From Methylomarinum sp964474415 (GTDB lineage Bacteria; Pseudomonadota; Gammaproteobacteria; Methylococcales; Methylomonadaceae): a stretch of 57,518 nt of DNA. Numbering within the stretch: the first letter of the stretch is position 1; the number at the start of each line of letters is the position of its first letter. Below, piece by piece: positions 24,125-33,647 of the stretch. The notes beneath the pieces were generated by a model that saw only the letters and a program-made list of their open reading frames with translations, was not told the origin of the DNA and did no database searches. A program made the position numbers and the translations under genes. Where the stretch lies: the NCBI GenBank assembly GCA_964474415.1, contig CAYYSO010000002.1, positions 1-57,518 of the forward strand, given 5' to 3'.

Positions 24125-26068
24125 CTAATTAATCATGGTAACGCCACCTTTTAAAGTTAACATTCCGTCACCGTTAACCGTGGTCATGGGGCTTTTCATT
24201 TCAGCTGTGGCTTCTCCTTCAATTGATACCTGAATACCTGAGATGGTAATGCCGCTCTGATCTATTTTAATACTGTTTCCGCCGACGATTAATTCTATTG
24301 ATGTCATTGCCGTTACCGTACTTTTCCCCGTACCGACATCAATAGAATGATCGCCCATAGCCACAGACAAACTGGCATCACCCTGTTCGATATTAACAAG
24401 CTGATCTCCATTATTGACCGTCAGTTTGTCTGTACCCTGTTCCAGGGTGACTGTTCGATCATTGTATATATCAATAGTCTGATCACCATGATCCTTTTTT
24501 TCATAGCCGACTTTTAGCGTATCATCATTTTCAACAACCCGATGACAGTCTTTTTCTGCATGAATATAAAGCTCTTCCTCACCTTTTTTATCTTCAAACC
24601 GAATTTCATTATAATTATCCGCCACCCCATCCTTAGAACTACGGGTTTTGATACCGCTTTGAGTCTGACTGGCCGGTAAATCATAGGGCGGCATTTGCTC
24701 ATCGTTATAAACCCGGCCAGTAATCAATGGCCTGTCAGGATCTCCTTCCAGAAAACTGACTACAACTTCCTGGCCGATCCTTGGAAGTGAAATCCATCCC
24801 CATTTTTTTCCTGCCATGGGATGCGCGACTCTGACCCAACAGGAACTGTTTTCATCTTCTTCACCAGTTCTGTCCCAATGAAACTGAACTTTTACGCGCC
24901 CATATTTATCGGTCCAGATTTCCTCGCCTGATTTACCGACAACAATGGCCGTCTGTGAACCGGAAATAATGGGTTTAAGCGTTATCCTGCGTGGACAGTA
25001 AGTACGACTAATATCTAATGCCATAAAACTACATTGAAAAATTTCATCGCTTCCTCCCATACCAGAAACAAGACTATCTCCTCGAATCTGATAAGAGACT
25101 GAGGTAATAATATGTTCGCAATTTTCCTCAGAAAAATAAAAATCTTTCAGCGTAAACTTCATCCCTGGCGTCAACCCCGCTGCATTAGCTTGTCCTTGTT
25201 TTAACGAATAAGGTAATTGCTGTTCCTCCAATCGTTTGTCGGTCAGTTTTGTTCCTACAGAAACTTCAGAATAGTTTCCTGGATAATCAAAAACTTCCTG
25301 GTCGCCATGTGGATATTGACCAGGGTTTTGTTTTTTGGCCGTTAAATCTGCGCTTGGGGACTCAAAATCAAAATCATTCAACTCATATTTTCCGGTGGTT
25401 ACCTGACTTTCAAACAACCATTCGTAAATATGGTCTCGCTCTCTGCTTTCTCGGTTTTCCGGCGGAAAATAAGGGATAGACTGATAACCCTCAACATCCT
25501 GACAGGCATTATTGCTGTCAACTATAATCAGTGTATGTTTACCGTTCTGATGTTTAAAATAATAAAAAATACCCTCATCTTCCATCAACCGACTGATGTA
25601 ATTAAAATCACTTTCCCGATACTGAACCGAATAATCCAAAGTCTGATAATCTCCGCTCAAGCAAACTTCAACATCAGCAAACGCATATTTATCCAAAACC
25701 ACCTTGATAATATCAGGAACAGATTTTTCCTGAAAAATCCGGCAGTCCGCATTTAAAGTCAGATACCATAACCAGGGTCGTAATATTGCCCGGTAACAGC
25801 TAAAATGTTCCCGTAAACCAGTGTGTTTAAATTGTACAATTTCACCATTAAAATAACGTACAGTACCATTTGGCAAATCAAGAGTCAGCGTCATATTCTG
25901 ACCAAGTACTTTATCCACATTAACGCTCCCCAATTTCAGGTCGCGAATCAGCTCAACGTCAAACTCAAATAATCTGCTGATTTCTTCCCGTCCACTCATA
26001 TCCTGAAAGACGAGTTGATCATCGCCTAGTGGAGTTTTGACAGTAACACTTCGATTCTGTTTATTCAT
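24125..26068 (-). CDS. vgrG: T6SS spike protein VgrG (TssI)
   Basis: From the ATG at 26068 the protein is 647 residues. It has the gp27-like N-terminal part (QDMSGREEISRLFEFDVELI; YSVQYRESDFNYISRLMEDEG), the gp5-like OB fold (YGRVKVQFHWDRTGEEDENS; GDPDRPLITGRVYN) and a C-terminal beta-helix of repeated short strands ending MLTLKGGVTMIN. There is no extra C-terminal effector domain. VgrG trimers cap the Hcp tube and carry PAAR and cargo. An upstream ATG at 26146 adds 26 residues unlike the family and is not used. Confidence 0.95.
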   Translation of the reverse strand: MNKQNRSVTVKTPLGDDQLVFQDMSGREEISRLFEFDVELIRDLKLGSVNVDKVLGQNMTLTLDLPNGTVRYFNGEIVQFKHTGLREHFSCYRAILRPWLWYLTLNADCRIFQEKSVPDIIKVVLDKYAFADVEVCLSGDYQTLDYSVQYRESDFNYISRLMEDEGIFYYFKHQNGKHTLIIVDSNNACQDVEGYQSIPYFPPENRESRERDHIYEWLFESQVTTGKYELNDFDFESPSADLTAKKQNPGQYPHGDQEVFDYPGNYSEVSVGTKLTDKRLEEQQLPYSLKQGQANAAGLTPGMKFTLKDFYFSEENCEHIITSVSYQIRGDSLVSGMGGSDEIFQCSFMALDISRTYCPRRITLKPIISGSQTAIVVGKSGEEIWTDKYGRVKVQFHWDRTGEEDENSSCWVRVAHPMAGKKWGWISLPRIGQEVVVSFLEGDPDRPLITGRVYNDEQMPPYDLPASQTQSGIKTRSSKDGVADNYNEIRFEDKKGEEELYIHAEKDCHRVVENDDTLKVGYEKKDHGDQTIDIYNDRTVTLEQGTDKLTVNNGDQLVNIEQGDASLSVAMGDHSIDVGTGKSTVTAMTSIELIVGGNSIKIDQSGITISGIQVSIEGEATAEMKSPMTTVNGDGMLTLKGGVTMIN

Positions 26069-26228
26069 TAGACAGCTTGGGGGTGAATCTTTTTCTGAGT
26101 AATTTACATTTACTGAAAGTCTGTACAGGGCTAACGGCACAAGCACTTAACCGTAGCTCTAATGATGCAAAACATAAGAACAGATACTTTTGATAGATTA
26201 GAATTTATATTTCACCACAACCTATTAA

Positions 26229-26882
26229 CTAACTTTTCATAGCCTCTGCAATAGATTTTTTCAATACTGATTCCATCTTGTCACCACAAATTATTGCGAT
26301 AACCTTTTGGGCAATCTTTTGCTCCACTCCACTTCCATTTATTGCCATTTCATATAACCTTGTTGCCCGTTGAGTACGCCCCACGCCCTTTGTTCCTTTA
26401 AAACTTTTGTAAATTGCTCGGCCAGTTCTATAAGTCATAACACCTGGCTGCCCAATTATACTAGCCTTTGCAATACCTTGGCGTTTTTTGCCTTTCGCTT
26501 TCTTAATACAAGCTTCAATGATAGTAGCTAGCTCCGCTTTGTTCTCCCTCCAAGCATTACGAAGTTCTATCTTCAATCCTGCAATTGTTTTCTGTGCATC
26601 GTAAGCATTTAGTCCACCAGAAACAGCCTCACCAACAGCGCCCAGCACCACTCCGGCAATTGTGCCCCCTGGCCCTGCCGCACTTGCGAAAGTAGCAACT
26701 CCACTTGCAACTGCACTACCTGCCTGCAGACTTGAGGAAACTACATTACGACCATCAAACCCATCCACACTATTATAAATATCTGAGGTACCACTCATAC
26801 CAAATCCATTAGCCATCCCTCCGACTGAATCAAATCCAGTATCAACAGAATTAAAACCTTGATCAAAATACGGCTTACCCAT
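26229..26882 (-). CDS. Unrecognised 217-residue protein upstream of vgrG; possible T6SS cargo
   Basis: I do not recognise this protein. Residues 1-45 are Gly/Asn/Ser/Asp-rich with degenerate GFDSV- and NSVDG-type repeats. Residues about 50-95 are Ala/Gly/Val-rich and hydrophobic and could form one or two membrane-inserting helices. Residues about 96-217 are basic and helical (AWRENKAELATIIEACIKKA; KKRQGIAKAS; MESVLKKSIAEAMKS). It has no signal peptide. It lies 160 bases before vgrG in the same direction, the place where T6SS effectors are often found. No immunity gene is evident beside it. Effector is an inference; a structural or chaperone role is equally open. Confidence 0.6.
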   Translation of the reverse strand: MGKPYFDQGFNSVDTGFDSVGGMANGFGMSGTSDIYNSVDGFDGRNVVSSSLQAGSAVASGVATFASAAGPGGTIAGVVLGAVGEAVSGGLNAYDAQKTIAGLKIELRNAWRENKAELATIIEACIKKAKGKKRQGIAKASIIGQPGVMTYRTGRAIYKSFKGTKGVGRTQRATRLYEMAINGSGVEQKIAQKVIAIICGDKMESVLKKSIAEAMKS

Positions 26883-27054
26883 ATCTAAACTCCCAAAAAA
26901 ATTAAATATTTGGTAAAAAAATTAATCATCCTCGAATTAAAAAAAAGGGGGGGAATAAAATTAATTTACTTTCCCTTTTCCCTTTGCTTCGCATGAAACC
27001 TATCCGAACATTGAATAACCGGTAATGTTTACATTTTGTTTAAAAACCAATCCC

Positions 27055-27504
27055 TCATATTTTCTTCAAGTCTAGTTCAAATCCTGGCAATAATCTATCC
27101 GTTTACAACTTATCAGGATTATCTAAAACCAATACTGCTATATCTTTTTAAAAACTAAAACTTGTCGTTGCTCCGGGCCAACTAACCCGCCTAAACCCGC
27201 ATTATTTTCAAAATATTCGTGCATTTTTTTGTAAAATTCTTAGTCTGTCAGAAGATGAACTCTATTTAATGACAAAATCAGGACATAAGAGTAAGAAGCC
27301 TTGCTTTTGTATTACCATCGATACCGCTAAACGGGATTTTTTATTCAGACAGCATCGGATGAACGAACTGAGCTATCGTATTCGGATAATGTATACCCCG
27401 TTGATGAATTAAAAGCCACTCCGTTCTCTTCAAGTTTTGCCCAACTATATAATAGATTCGCTAACGCTAAATTTCACACCCGTCTTTCTCCCCTGGTAAC
27501 CACC
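27055..27504 (-). pseudogene. Decayed Uma2/DUF820-family gene between clpV and the orphan protein
   Basis: Reading the minus strand gives pieces of one Uma2 protein in order, in different frames and broken by stops: AFNSSTGYTLSE with SVRSSDAV-stop-IKNPV; PDFVIK-stop-SSSSDRLRILQKKMHEYF; ENNAGLGGLVGPEQRQVLVF; and AVLVLDNPDKL-stop-TDRLLPGFELDLKKI. These match the family blocks SSTGF, RSPDAAWI, PDFVIEL-SPSD, LQ-KM-EY-NGARLGWLIDP and LPGFVLDL. At least four stops and two or more frame changes show that it is dead. Uma2 proteins are PD-(D/E)XK nuclease-fold proteins often found in mobile or multi-copy settings. Confidence 0.82.
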
Positions 27505-30240
27505 TTACTCAAAGATATAGCTAAATTCATCATCTGCCACGCTGACATGGACTCGCTCAATACTCCGTCCTTCCATCATCCGTGTCAGAAATTCACCACT
27601 GATACTTGGCAACATGGTATTGGTTAAAATCGCATCAATCATCCGGCCACCACTTTCCACTTCTGTACAACGCTCTGATATTAATTTAATTACAACCTCA
27701 TCATAACTGAAAGGTACCTTATGAGTTTCCTCAATGCGTTTTTCAATCCGTTTCAACTGTAATTTGGCAATAGCGGCAATCATTTCGTCATTTAATGGAT
27801 AGTATGGAATAACTACCAACCGACCCAGTAGTGCCGGTGGAAAAACTTTTAATAATGGTTCTCTCAAAGCTTTGGATATACCTTCCGGTTCCGGCATTAA
27901 ATCGGGATCTTTGCATAAATTAGCGATCAGGTCGGTACCGGCATTGGTAGTCAGTATAATCAGAGTATTTTTAAAATCGATAATCCTGCCTTCACCATCT
28001 TCCATCCAGCCTTTATCAAACACCTGAAAGAAAATTTCATGAACATCCGGGTGGGCCTTTTCAACTTCGTCCAGTAATACCACACTATACGGCCTGCGTC
28101 TGACCGCTTCGGTCAACACACCGCCCTCGCCATAACCAACATAACCTGGAGGCGCTCCTTTCAACGTTGAAACAGTATGCGCTTCCTGATATTCACTCAT
28201 ATTGATGGTGATAATATTCTGTTCACCACCATACAATGCTTCTGCCAATGCCAACGCTGTTTCGGTCTTGCCAACGCCGGAGGTTCCGGCCAGCATAAAC
28301 ACGCCTATGGGTTTATTGGGGTTATCCAGACCCGCCCGGGAGGTTTGAATTCTGCGCGCAACCATATCCAGCGCATGTCGCTGACCAATAATCCGTTGTT
28401 CCAGATTGTCCGCCAGATGTAATACCGTCTCAATTTCATTCTTGACCATTTTCCCCACGGGAATTCCAGTCCAGTCTCCGACGACTGAAGCTACGGCCTG
28501 GGCATCGACACTGGGTAATATCAGTGGATGCTCGCCCTGAATATCATGTAATTGAGCCTGCAATGCCTGAAGATCTTTCAATAATTCCTCATTGGACGGA
28601 TTGACAACAGGATTATCTTGCGCTGTTTGTTCTGTCTTTTCATCCACAGATTTTTCCAATTCGCTACCGGTACCTTCCACTTTTCCTGTTCTGGCTCTCA
28701 ATTGTTTGCGTAAATCCAGTATTTTTTGTACCAATTCGCGTTCATTGTTCCAGCGTGTTTCCAATTTCTGAAGACGCTGTTTTTCGGTCTCTATTTTTTC
28801 ATTCGCCAAACTTTCGCGTTCCAAGGTATCAACACCGACGGTTTTTTCTTTGTTGATAATCGCTAATTCGGTCTCCAGTGCGGCGATGCGCTTACGACTG
28901 TCATCCACTTCTGCCGGTACTGCAAACTGGCTGATCGCAACCCGGGCACTGGCAGTATCCAATAAACTGACTGATTTATCCGGCAATTGCCTGGCGGGTA
29001 TGTAGCGATGAGATAATTTTACCGAGGCTTCCAGTGCTTCATCCAACACCTGAACTTTATGATGTTTTTCCATCATGGTGGCGATACCGCGCATCATTAA
29101 CACGGCCTTTTCTTCACTCGGTTCATCAATCTGCACGACCTGAAAACGGCGGGTCAAGGCGGGATCTTTTTCAATATGTTTTTTATATTCTGCCCAGGTT
29201 GTGGCCGCCACAGTACGCAAAGTACCTCGGGCCAATGCTGGCTTTAACAAATTGGCGGCATCTCCGGTACCGGCAGTCCCGCCAGCCCCCACTAAGGTAT
29301 GTGCCTCATCAATAAATAAAATAATGGGTTTTTCAGAAGATTGTACTTCTTCTATCACCTGGCGCAGACGATTTTCAAATTCACCTTTCATACTGGCTCC
29401 TGCTTGCAACAAACCGACATCCAGCGTTCTCAAGGAAATATCTGCTAAGGGGGGTGGCACATCCCTCGTCACAATTTTTTGCGCGAAACCTTCCACCACG
29501 GCAGTTTTACCCACACCTGCTTCACCGGTCAGAATCGGGTTGTTCTGGCGTCTGCGCATCAAAATATCAATCATCTGTCTGATTTCTTCATCGCGGCCGA
29601 CAATTGGATCCAATTTTCCTGAGCGAGCCTGCTCAGTCAAATCCACAGTAAACTGCTTTAAAGCCTCCTGTTTGCCCATTTGTGCCGGTGCCATAGCGCT
29701 ACTCGCCTCTCCCGGCACAGCGCCTCCTCCTACATGAGAGCCATCATTAGCTGTCATACCCTCTTCAGGAGAACCACTGACAATATCATTAAAACTTTCA
29801 GTTAGTGTTTCCAGCTTGATTTTGTCAAATTCTTTTGAAATATTTTGCAGTGTATGATTTAAGCCTCGTGTTTTTAAAATACCCACCACCAAAAAACCGG
29901 AACGTACCTGAGATTCCCCAAACATCAAGGTTCCAAAAATCCAGCCCCGCTCCACTGCCTCTTCTACATGGGTCGATAAATCCGAAATAGACGTTGCCCC
30001 CCGGGGCAAACTATCCAGTGAATCGGTAAAATCCTTGGCAATCCGTGATGGATCAAGATTAAAATGGCGAATAATTTTATGCAAATCAGAGTCCTGCAAC
30101 TGCAAAATCTGATGCAGCCAATGAACCAGTTCCACATAGGGATTACCCCGCATTTTGCAAAATACGGTAGCACCTTCTATGGCCTTGTAACAAACACTGT
30201 TCAATTTTCCGAATAACGCAACACGGCTAATCTCACTCAT
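27505..30240 (-). CDS. clpV: T6SS sheath-disassembly ATPase ClpV (TssH)
   Basis: The 911-residue ClpB-like AAA+ protein has two ATPase modules with Walker A motifs GEAGVGKTAVVEGFA (about 233) and AGTSGVGKTETALAL (about 625), and an N-terminal ClpV-type domain. A Gly/Ala linker lies at about 160-185 and a charged coiled-coil middle domain at about 440-560. ClpV hexamers pull apart contracted TssBC sheath for re-use. TagJ, found nearby, can link it to the sheath. It follows tssG by 25 bases. Confidence 0.96.
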   Translation of the reverse strand: MSEISRVALFGKLNSVCYKAIEGATVFCKMRGNPYVELVHWLHQILQLQDSDLHKIIRHFNLDPSRIAKDFTDSLDSLPRGATSISDLSTHVEEAVERGWIFGTLMFGESQVRSGFLVVGILKTRGLNHTLQNISKEFDKIKLETLTESFNDIVSGSPEEGMTANDGSHVGGGAVPGEASSAMAPAQMGKQEALKQFTVDLTEQARSGKLDPIVGRDEEIRQMIDILMRRRQNNPILTGEAGVGKTAVVEGFAQKIVTRDVPPPLADISLRTLDVGLLQAGASMKGEFENRLRQVIEEVQSSEKPIILFIDEAHTLVGAGGTAGTGDAANLLKPALARGTLRTVAATTWAEYKKHIEKDPALTRRFQVVQIDEPSEEKAVLMMRGIATMMEKHHKVQVLDEALEASVKLSHRYIPARQLPDKSVSLLDTASARVAISQFAVPAEVDDSRKRIAALETELAIINKEKTVGVDTLERESLANEKIETEKQRLQKLETRWNNERELVQKILDLRKQLRARTGKVEGTGSELEKSVDEKTEQTAQDNPVVNPSNEELLKDLQALQAQLHDIQGEHPLILPSVDAQAVASVVGDWTGIPVGKMVKNEIETVLHLADNLEQRIIGQRHALDMVARRIQTSRAGLDNPNKPIGVFMLAGTSGVGKTETALALAEALYGGEQNIITINMSEYQEAHTVSTLKGAPPGYVGYGEGGVLTEAVRRRPYSVVLLDEVEKAHPDVHEIFFQVFDKGWMEDGEGRIIDFKNTLIILTTNAGTDLIANLCKDPDLMPEPEGISKALREPLLKVFPPALLGRLVVIPYYPLNDEMIAAIAKLQLKRIEKRIEETHKVPFSYDEVVIKLISERCTEVESGGRMIDAILTNTMLPSISGEFLTRMMEGRSIERVHVSVADDEFSYIFE

Positions 30241-30265
30241 TCCTGGCTCCTTTCATTTTATTCAT

Positions 30266-31288
30266 TTAATTATTCGCTAACGGATTCAACAGCACATCGC
30301 CTGCATCCCTTGTTGTTTGCCGTTGTCCCAACCAGCTGCACCAGCCCAATTGCGAGCGCCCATCCAGCCTGGTCAGGGGTACCTCCTGATATCGCAGTAC
30401 CAGGTTGATATCCCAGTTATATTCATACCCTACATAATTTTGCACGATAGCGATCAAGGTTTGCATGTGTTTCCCAGACGGTAATAAATTAAAATATTGT
30501 TCCTGACTCAAGGGTCCGAAAATAATTCGAAATTTATGTTGGCAACACCAGACTTTGGAACCCAGAACCGCTGACACACCCAATTGCCCTGTTTTAATTG
30601 AGTCCCCCAGCAGAGTTAAATCACTTGTTTCAATATTAAGCCATTCACCAATGAATTCATTAAGTTTGACCGGCAAGTCCAAAAAATCAGCCAATATGGC
30701 CTTTAAACCATCTGCATTTTTAACCTGACTGGACAGGTACCCTGTGTAGTAATACTTGGACAAATCCGGCATGGCATCACGTTTTTCCAGGGATTTTCCG
30801 GCAAATCCTGCCAACGCAGCGACATAACCTGAAAAATGGTCTTCCACAGGCCGGTCAAAACTAAAGGTGGGTTCCGTATTGGCTCTGGCCCGATAAAACA
30901 TACAGATCATACGATGATGAAAAATATCAGCAAAACGAACCAGGGTATGATCATGAAAATTATGTTCCCGGTTCCGTACATATTCGGTAATATGCAAAGG
31001 CATCGGACCATTCGGACCAAATAACCCCAGAAATCGCTGGTTCAATCTGGCCGGTTTCCCATCAGTTGACGGAATAAACTGACTTAAAGTCGATGTTTCA
31101 AAAGCCATCGACACTTCCTGGCCAAATCTTATCACCTCGTCATCAGGCCGTTTGGACTGGCCAATCAGAGGTTTGTCATCATAACAACATTCGATTAGAC
31201 GCAAGGCATGAAAAAAACTATATTGATAAGGTTTTTGACGTAAGCCTTCCGCTAGATAATATTCCTTTTTCCTGTTCTTGTCGGCCAT
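30266..31288 (-). CDS. tssG: T6SS baseplate protein TssG
   Basis: The 340-residue protein fits TssG/ImpH: YQYSFFHALRLIECCY near the N-terminus, GLFGPNGPMPLHITEYVRNR at about 108-127, and FADIFHHRMICMFYRA. TssG joins TssF, TssE and TssK to form baseplate wedges. Its start overlaps the tssF end by 37 bases, indicating coupling. Confidence 0.95.
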   Translation of the reverse strand: MADKNRKKEYYLAEGLRQKPYQYSFFHALRLIECCYDDKPLIGQSKRPDDEVIRFGQEVSMAFETSTLSQFIPSTDGKPARLNQRFLGLFGPNGPMPLHITEYVRNREHNFHDHTLVRFADIFHHRMICMFYRARANTEPTFSFDRPVEDHFSGYVAALAGFAGKSLEKRDAMPDLSKYYYTGYLSSQVKNADGLKAILADFLDLPVKLNEFIGEWLNIETSDLTLLGDSIKTGQLGVSAVLGSKVWCCQHKFRIIFGPLSQEQYFNLLPSGKHMQTLIAIVQNYVGYEYNWDINLVLRYQEVPLTRLDGRSQLGWCSWLGQRQTTRDAGDVLLNPLANN

Positions 31289-33135
31289 CTGATAATCTCT
31301 CCGCGATCTGAAGATCGAATCACAGTTTCAGTAAATGAATTGAGTGAAACATAGCGTGCCAGAAATTGTTCCAATACCACGCCCAACAAAAAAACACCAC
31401 TACCTTCAAAAGCTGATTCCTCAAAATCAATCGTTATTTCCAGACCCCGTCCAAAAACGATAGGTCCGGCAGTCTGGATACGTCTGACAATCCCTTTGGA
31501 TTGAATGGATAAAACACCATCAATTTGTTTACCGATAGCCGCGTCACTGTATTCGCCATATAACTTTAACAACCCCCTCAAAGCCGCAGCTCCTTCTGTT
31601 GAATTACTGTCAATTAAACTGAGATAATTTAATGACAGATGATTAATCAAGCTCCAGGCAGTTTTATCATACGCATTTGAGGCTCGTGGTTTGGTGGGCC
31701 CGGAAAGGCAACGTATGCTTTGTACCGGCGCGCCTTTTTGCATGGTAAAATCAGTTTTTCCTCCGCCCAATGGCATCAATAGAGGCAAATCACGGTTGCT
31801 ACACAGAGTTTTTATGGATAGTTGCTTCAGGTGTTGACTGTATGGCGCTTCATTGGCATCGACCAATGCAATAAAAACCTCGTTGCCAATATAACTTGAA
31901 CGCGATCCTTGTCGCTTCTGTTTTGAAGAATCTCTGCGTTGTTGCCGATGTAGCGAATAATAGGCGGCTTGTTGACTTTTGTTATCTTCTGTATTGAATT
32001 GATAAAACGGTAAAAATTCTTGTTTTGCTTCAGAATCTCCCTTGGTTCCAGCCCCCATCACTTGTTTAACCTGACATATTTCGAAATCTATGGGGCGTGA
32101 TCGATCTGGAATAATATGATATTCAGAGAGTTTCTGATTAATATGGATAGGATCGGCGCGTTTGGGAAACAGGTTAATGGCTGGGGTGCAAAACAACGCA
32201 AACTGGCTGCTGTCAACCGCATTAATTAATGAAGCCTGGCTCCGCTTAAGCATGATAAATAAATCCATTTCCTGAGCATCACACTGTTTTATTACCTGAC
32301 TAAAGCCATTCAGTTCAGCAAACATATAACGTTCAGGAAAAGCAAAATATTCCTGCAATAACCGATACCCTTGAAATGACCGGGAAGAATATTTCAGCAA
32401 AGCCTGATCATCGGAAAATCCCTGTCTGTTAACAGCATTTTCTTTAATTATTGATTGCCAACTTTGTGGCTTCTTAGTGGACTGCATGCAAACGGCAAAA
32501 CTATCCCCAATCATTTGTTCGTACAATTGCATCGGTATTTCACCATGCCCACGCAAAAATACCGGTAAGCTTTCCAGTTTAAGTTCATTAAACTTTAAAC
32601 CAGCGGTAATTTTCAACCGTATTCGAATAGCGGCTTTCAACCCCGTCAAACTGGGTACGCCAAAATTTGCAACCGCCCCGATATTGGCTAAATATTCAGC
32701 CTCACTGATTTGTAACGGCCACAGATAAACTGGATGAGCAGTCCGATATTCACAGGGCGTCTGCTGGTCTTTCCCCGTCTGACTTCGCAAGGCAGAATCC
32801 TTGTCTATGCAAAACCCCTCACTCAAAGATCCTTCAGTCAGATCCGGCTGAAATTGTACAACAGCCATCGAGGGCATAGGTTCAAGGTAATTGGGATAAA
32901 CCATATCCAGCAAATGCTGAGTAAAGCGCGGAAACTCAGCATCGACTTTAAGCTGAACTCGGGCAGCCAAAAAAGCAAACCCTTCCAGTAATCTTTCCAC
33001 ATAAGGATCGGCGCAATCAAAGCCGTCCATCCCCAGCCGGGCAGCAATCTTGGGGAATTCATCAGCAAATTCCCCGCCCATTTCACGTAAATGACGCAGT
33101 TCAGAATTATAGTATTTAAGTAATTGCGGATCCAT
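31252..33135 (-). CDS. tssF: T6SS baseplate protein TssF
   Basis: The 627-residue protein fits TssF/ImpG: MDPQLLKYYNSELRHLREMG at the N-terminus, FPKIAARLGMDGFDCADPYVE at about 28, and DMVYPNYLEPMPSM at about 93. The C-terminus contains RGLEITIDFEESAFEGSGVF, typical of the family. TssF supplies the wedge core that pairs with TssG. It overlaps tssG and starts 2 bases after tssE ends. Confidence 0.95.
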   Translation of the reverse strand: MDPQLLKYYNSELRHLREMGGEFADEFPKIAARLGMDGFDCADPYVERLLEGFAFLAARVQLKVDAEFPRFTQHLLDMVYPNYLEPMPSMAVVQFQPDLTEGSLSEGFCIDKDSALRSQTGKDQQTPCEYRTAHPVYLWPLQISEAEYLANIGAVANFGVPSLTGLKAAIRIRLKITAGLKFNELKLESLPVFLRGHGEIPMQLYEQMIGDSFAVCMQSTKKPQSWQSIIKENAVNRQGFSDDQALLKYSSRSFQGYRLLQEYFAFPERYMFAELNGFSQVIKQCDAQEMDLFIMLKRSQASLINAVDSSQFALFCTPAINLFPKRADPIHINQKLSEYHIIPDRSRPIDFEICQVKQVMGAGTKGDSEAKQEFLPFYQFNTEDNKSQQAAYYSLHRQQRRDSSKQKRQGSRSSYIGNEVFIALVDANEAPYSQHLKQLSIKTLCSNRDLPLLMPLGGGKTDFTMQKGAPVQSIRCLSGPTKPRASNAYDKTAWSLINHLSLNYLSLIDSNSTEGAAALRGLLKLYGEYSDAAIGKQIDGVLSIQSKGIVRRIQTAGPIVFGRGLEITIDFEESAFEGSGVFLLGVVLEQFLARYVSLNSFTETVIRSSDRGEIIRWPTRTGKRNII

Positions 33136-33137
33136 TT

Positions 33138-33641
33138 CTAACCATCCAGATCACGTAAATTCACATCCCCTGTCACCTTGTTAATTTCAGTACGCAAATA
33201 TAAATGTAGTGGTAAGGGTTGAGCCCACAAATCGGCTTCAATATCGAAAACGATGACCTGCCGGTTCATTTTATCATCGGCTGAAATCAGCTGTATATTC
33301 AGGCTATTGGCTAAAATTCGCGGTTCAAAATGCTGAATGGCAAATCTTACCCCTTTTTCCAAATCATTCAGACTACTTTCGGAAACAGAGTTGCCAATCA
33401 GGTTTCTGATACCATAATTGACAACCGATTTGGCAACTTCCGGATAATCATCCAGATTTTCAACTGCTTCCAAAGAATCAGCATTCAGCAACCAGGAAAC
33501 ATCCCGTAACACTGATTGTCGCAATTTTTGCATAGACAACACCCGCTTTTCTCTGGATTCCTGTCGTTGTCCTGGTTCATCATCAGTGAGGCGATCCAGC
33601 AATGAAGGTTGCAATCGTTCTTTTTGTGTCAACTCTGCCAT
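33138..33641 (-). CDS. tssE: T6SS baseplate protein TssE (gp25-like)
   Basis: The 167-residue protein has the gp25-like core: SVLRDVSWLLNADSLEAVENL at about 43-63, YPEVAKSVVNYGIRNLIG and RFAIQHFEPRIL. TssE is the small wedge protein that starts sheath assembly. It lies between tagJ (6 bases) and tssF (2 bases) in a tight operon. Confidence 0.93.
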   Translation of the reverse strand: MAELTQKERLQPSLLDRLTDDEPGQRQESREKRVLSMQKLRQSVLRDVSWLLNADSLEAVENLDDYPEVAKSVVNYGIRNLIGNSVSESSLNDLEKGVRFAIQHFEPRILANSLNIQLISADDKMNRQVIVFDIEADLWAQPLPLHLYLRTEINKVTGDVNLRDLDG

Positions 33642-33647
33642 TGTGAG

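Noticed and set aside
27070..27090. GTTCAAATCC, which resembles a tRNA T-loop.
   Set aside because: No acceptor, anticodon or D-arm could be matched around it, and the bases belong to the Uma2 relic. I found no tRNA in the window.
27152..27412. A plus-strand open stretch of about 86 codons, and a second overlapping open frame, between vgrG-side genes and clpV.
   Set aside because: Neither has a convincing start, and the opposite strand reads as conserved Uma2 blocks, so these are antisense shadows of the pseudogene.
28177..29737. Several plus-strand open frames within clpV.
   Set aside because: They are shadows of the AAA+ coding frame, with no start signals or conserved content.
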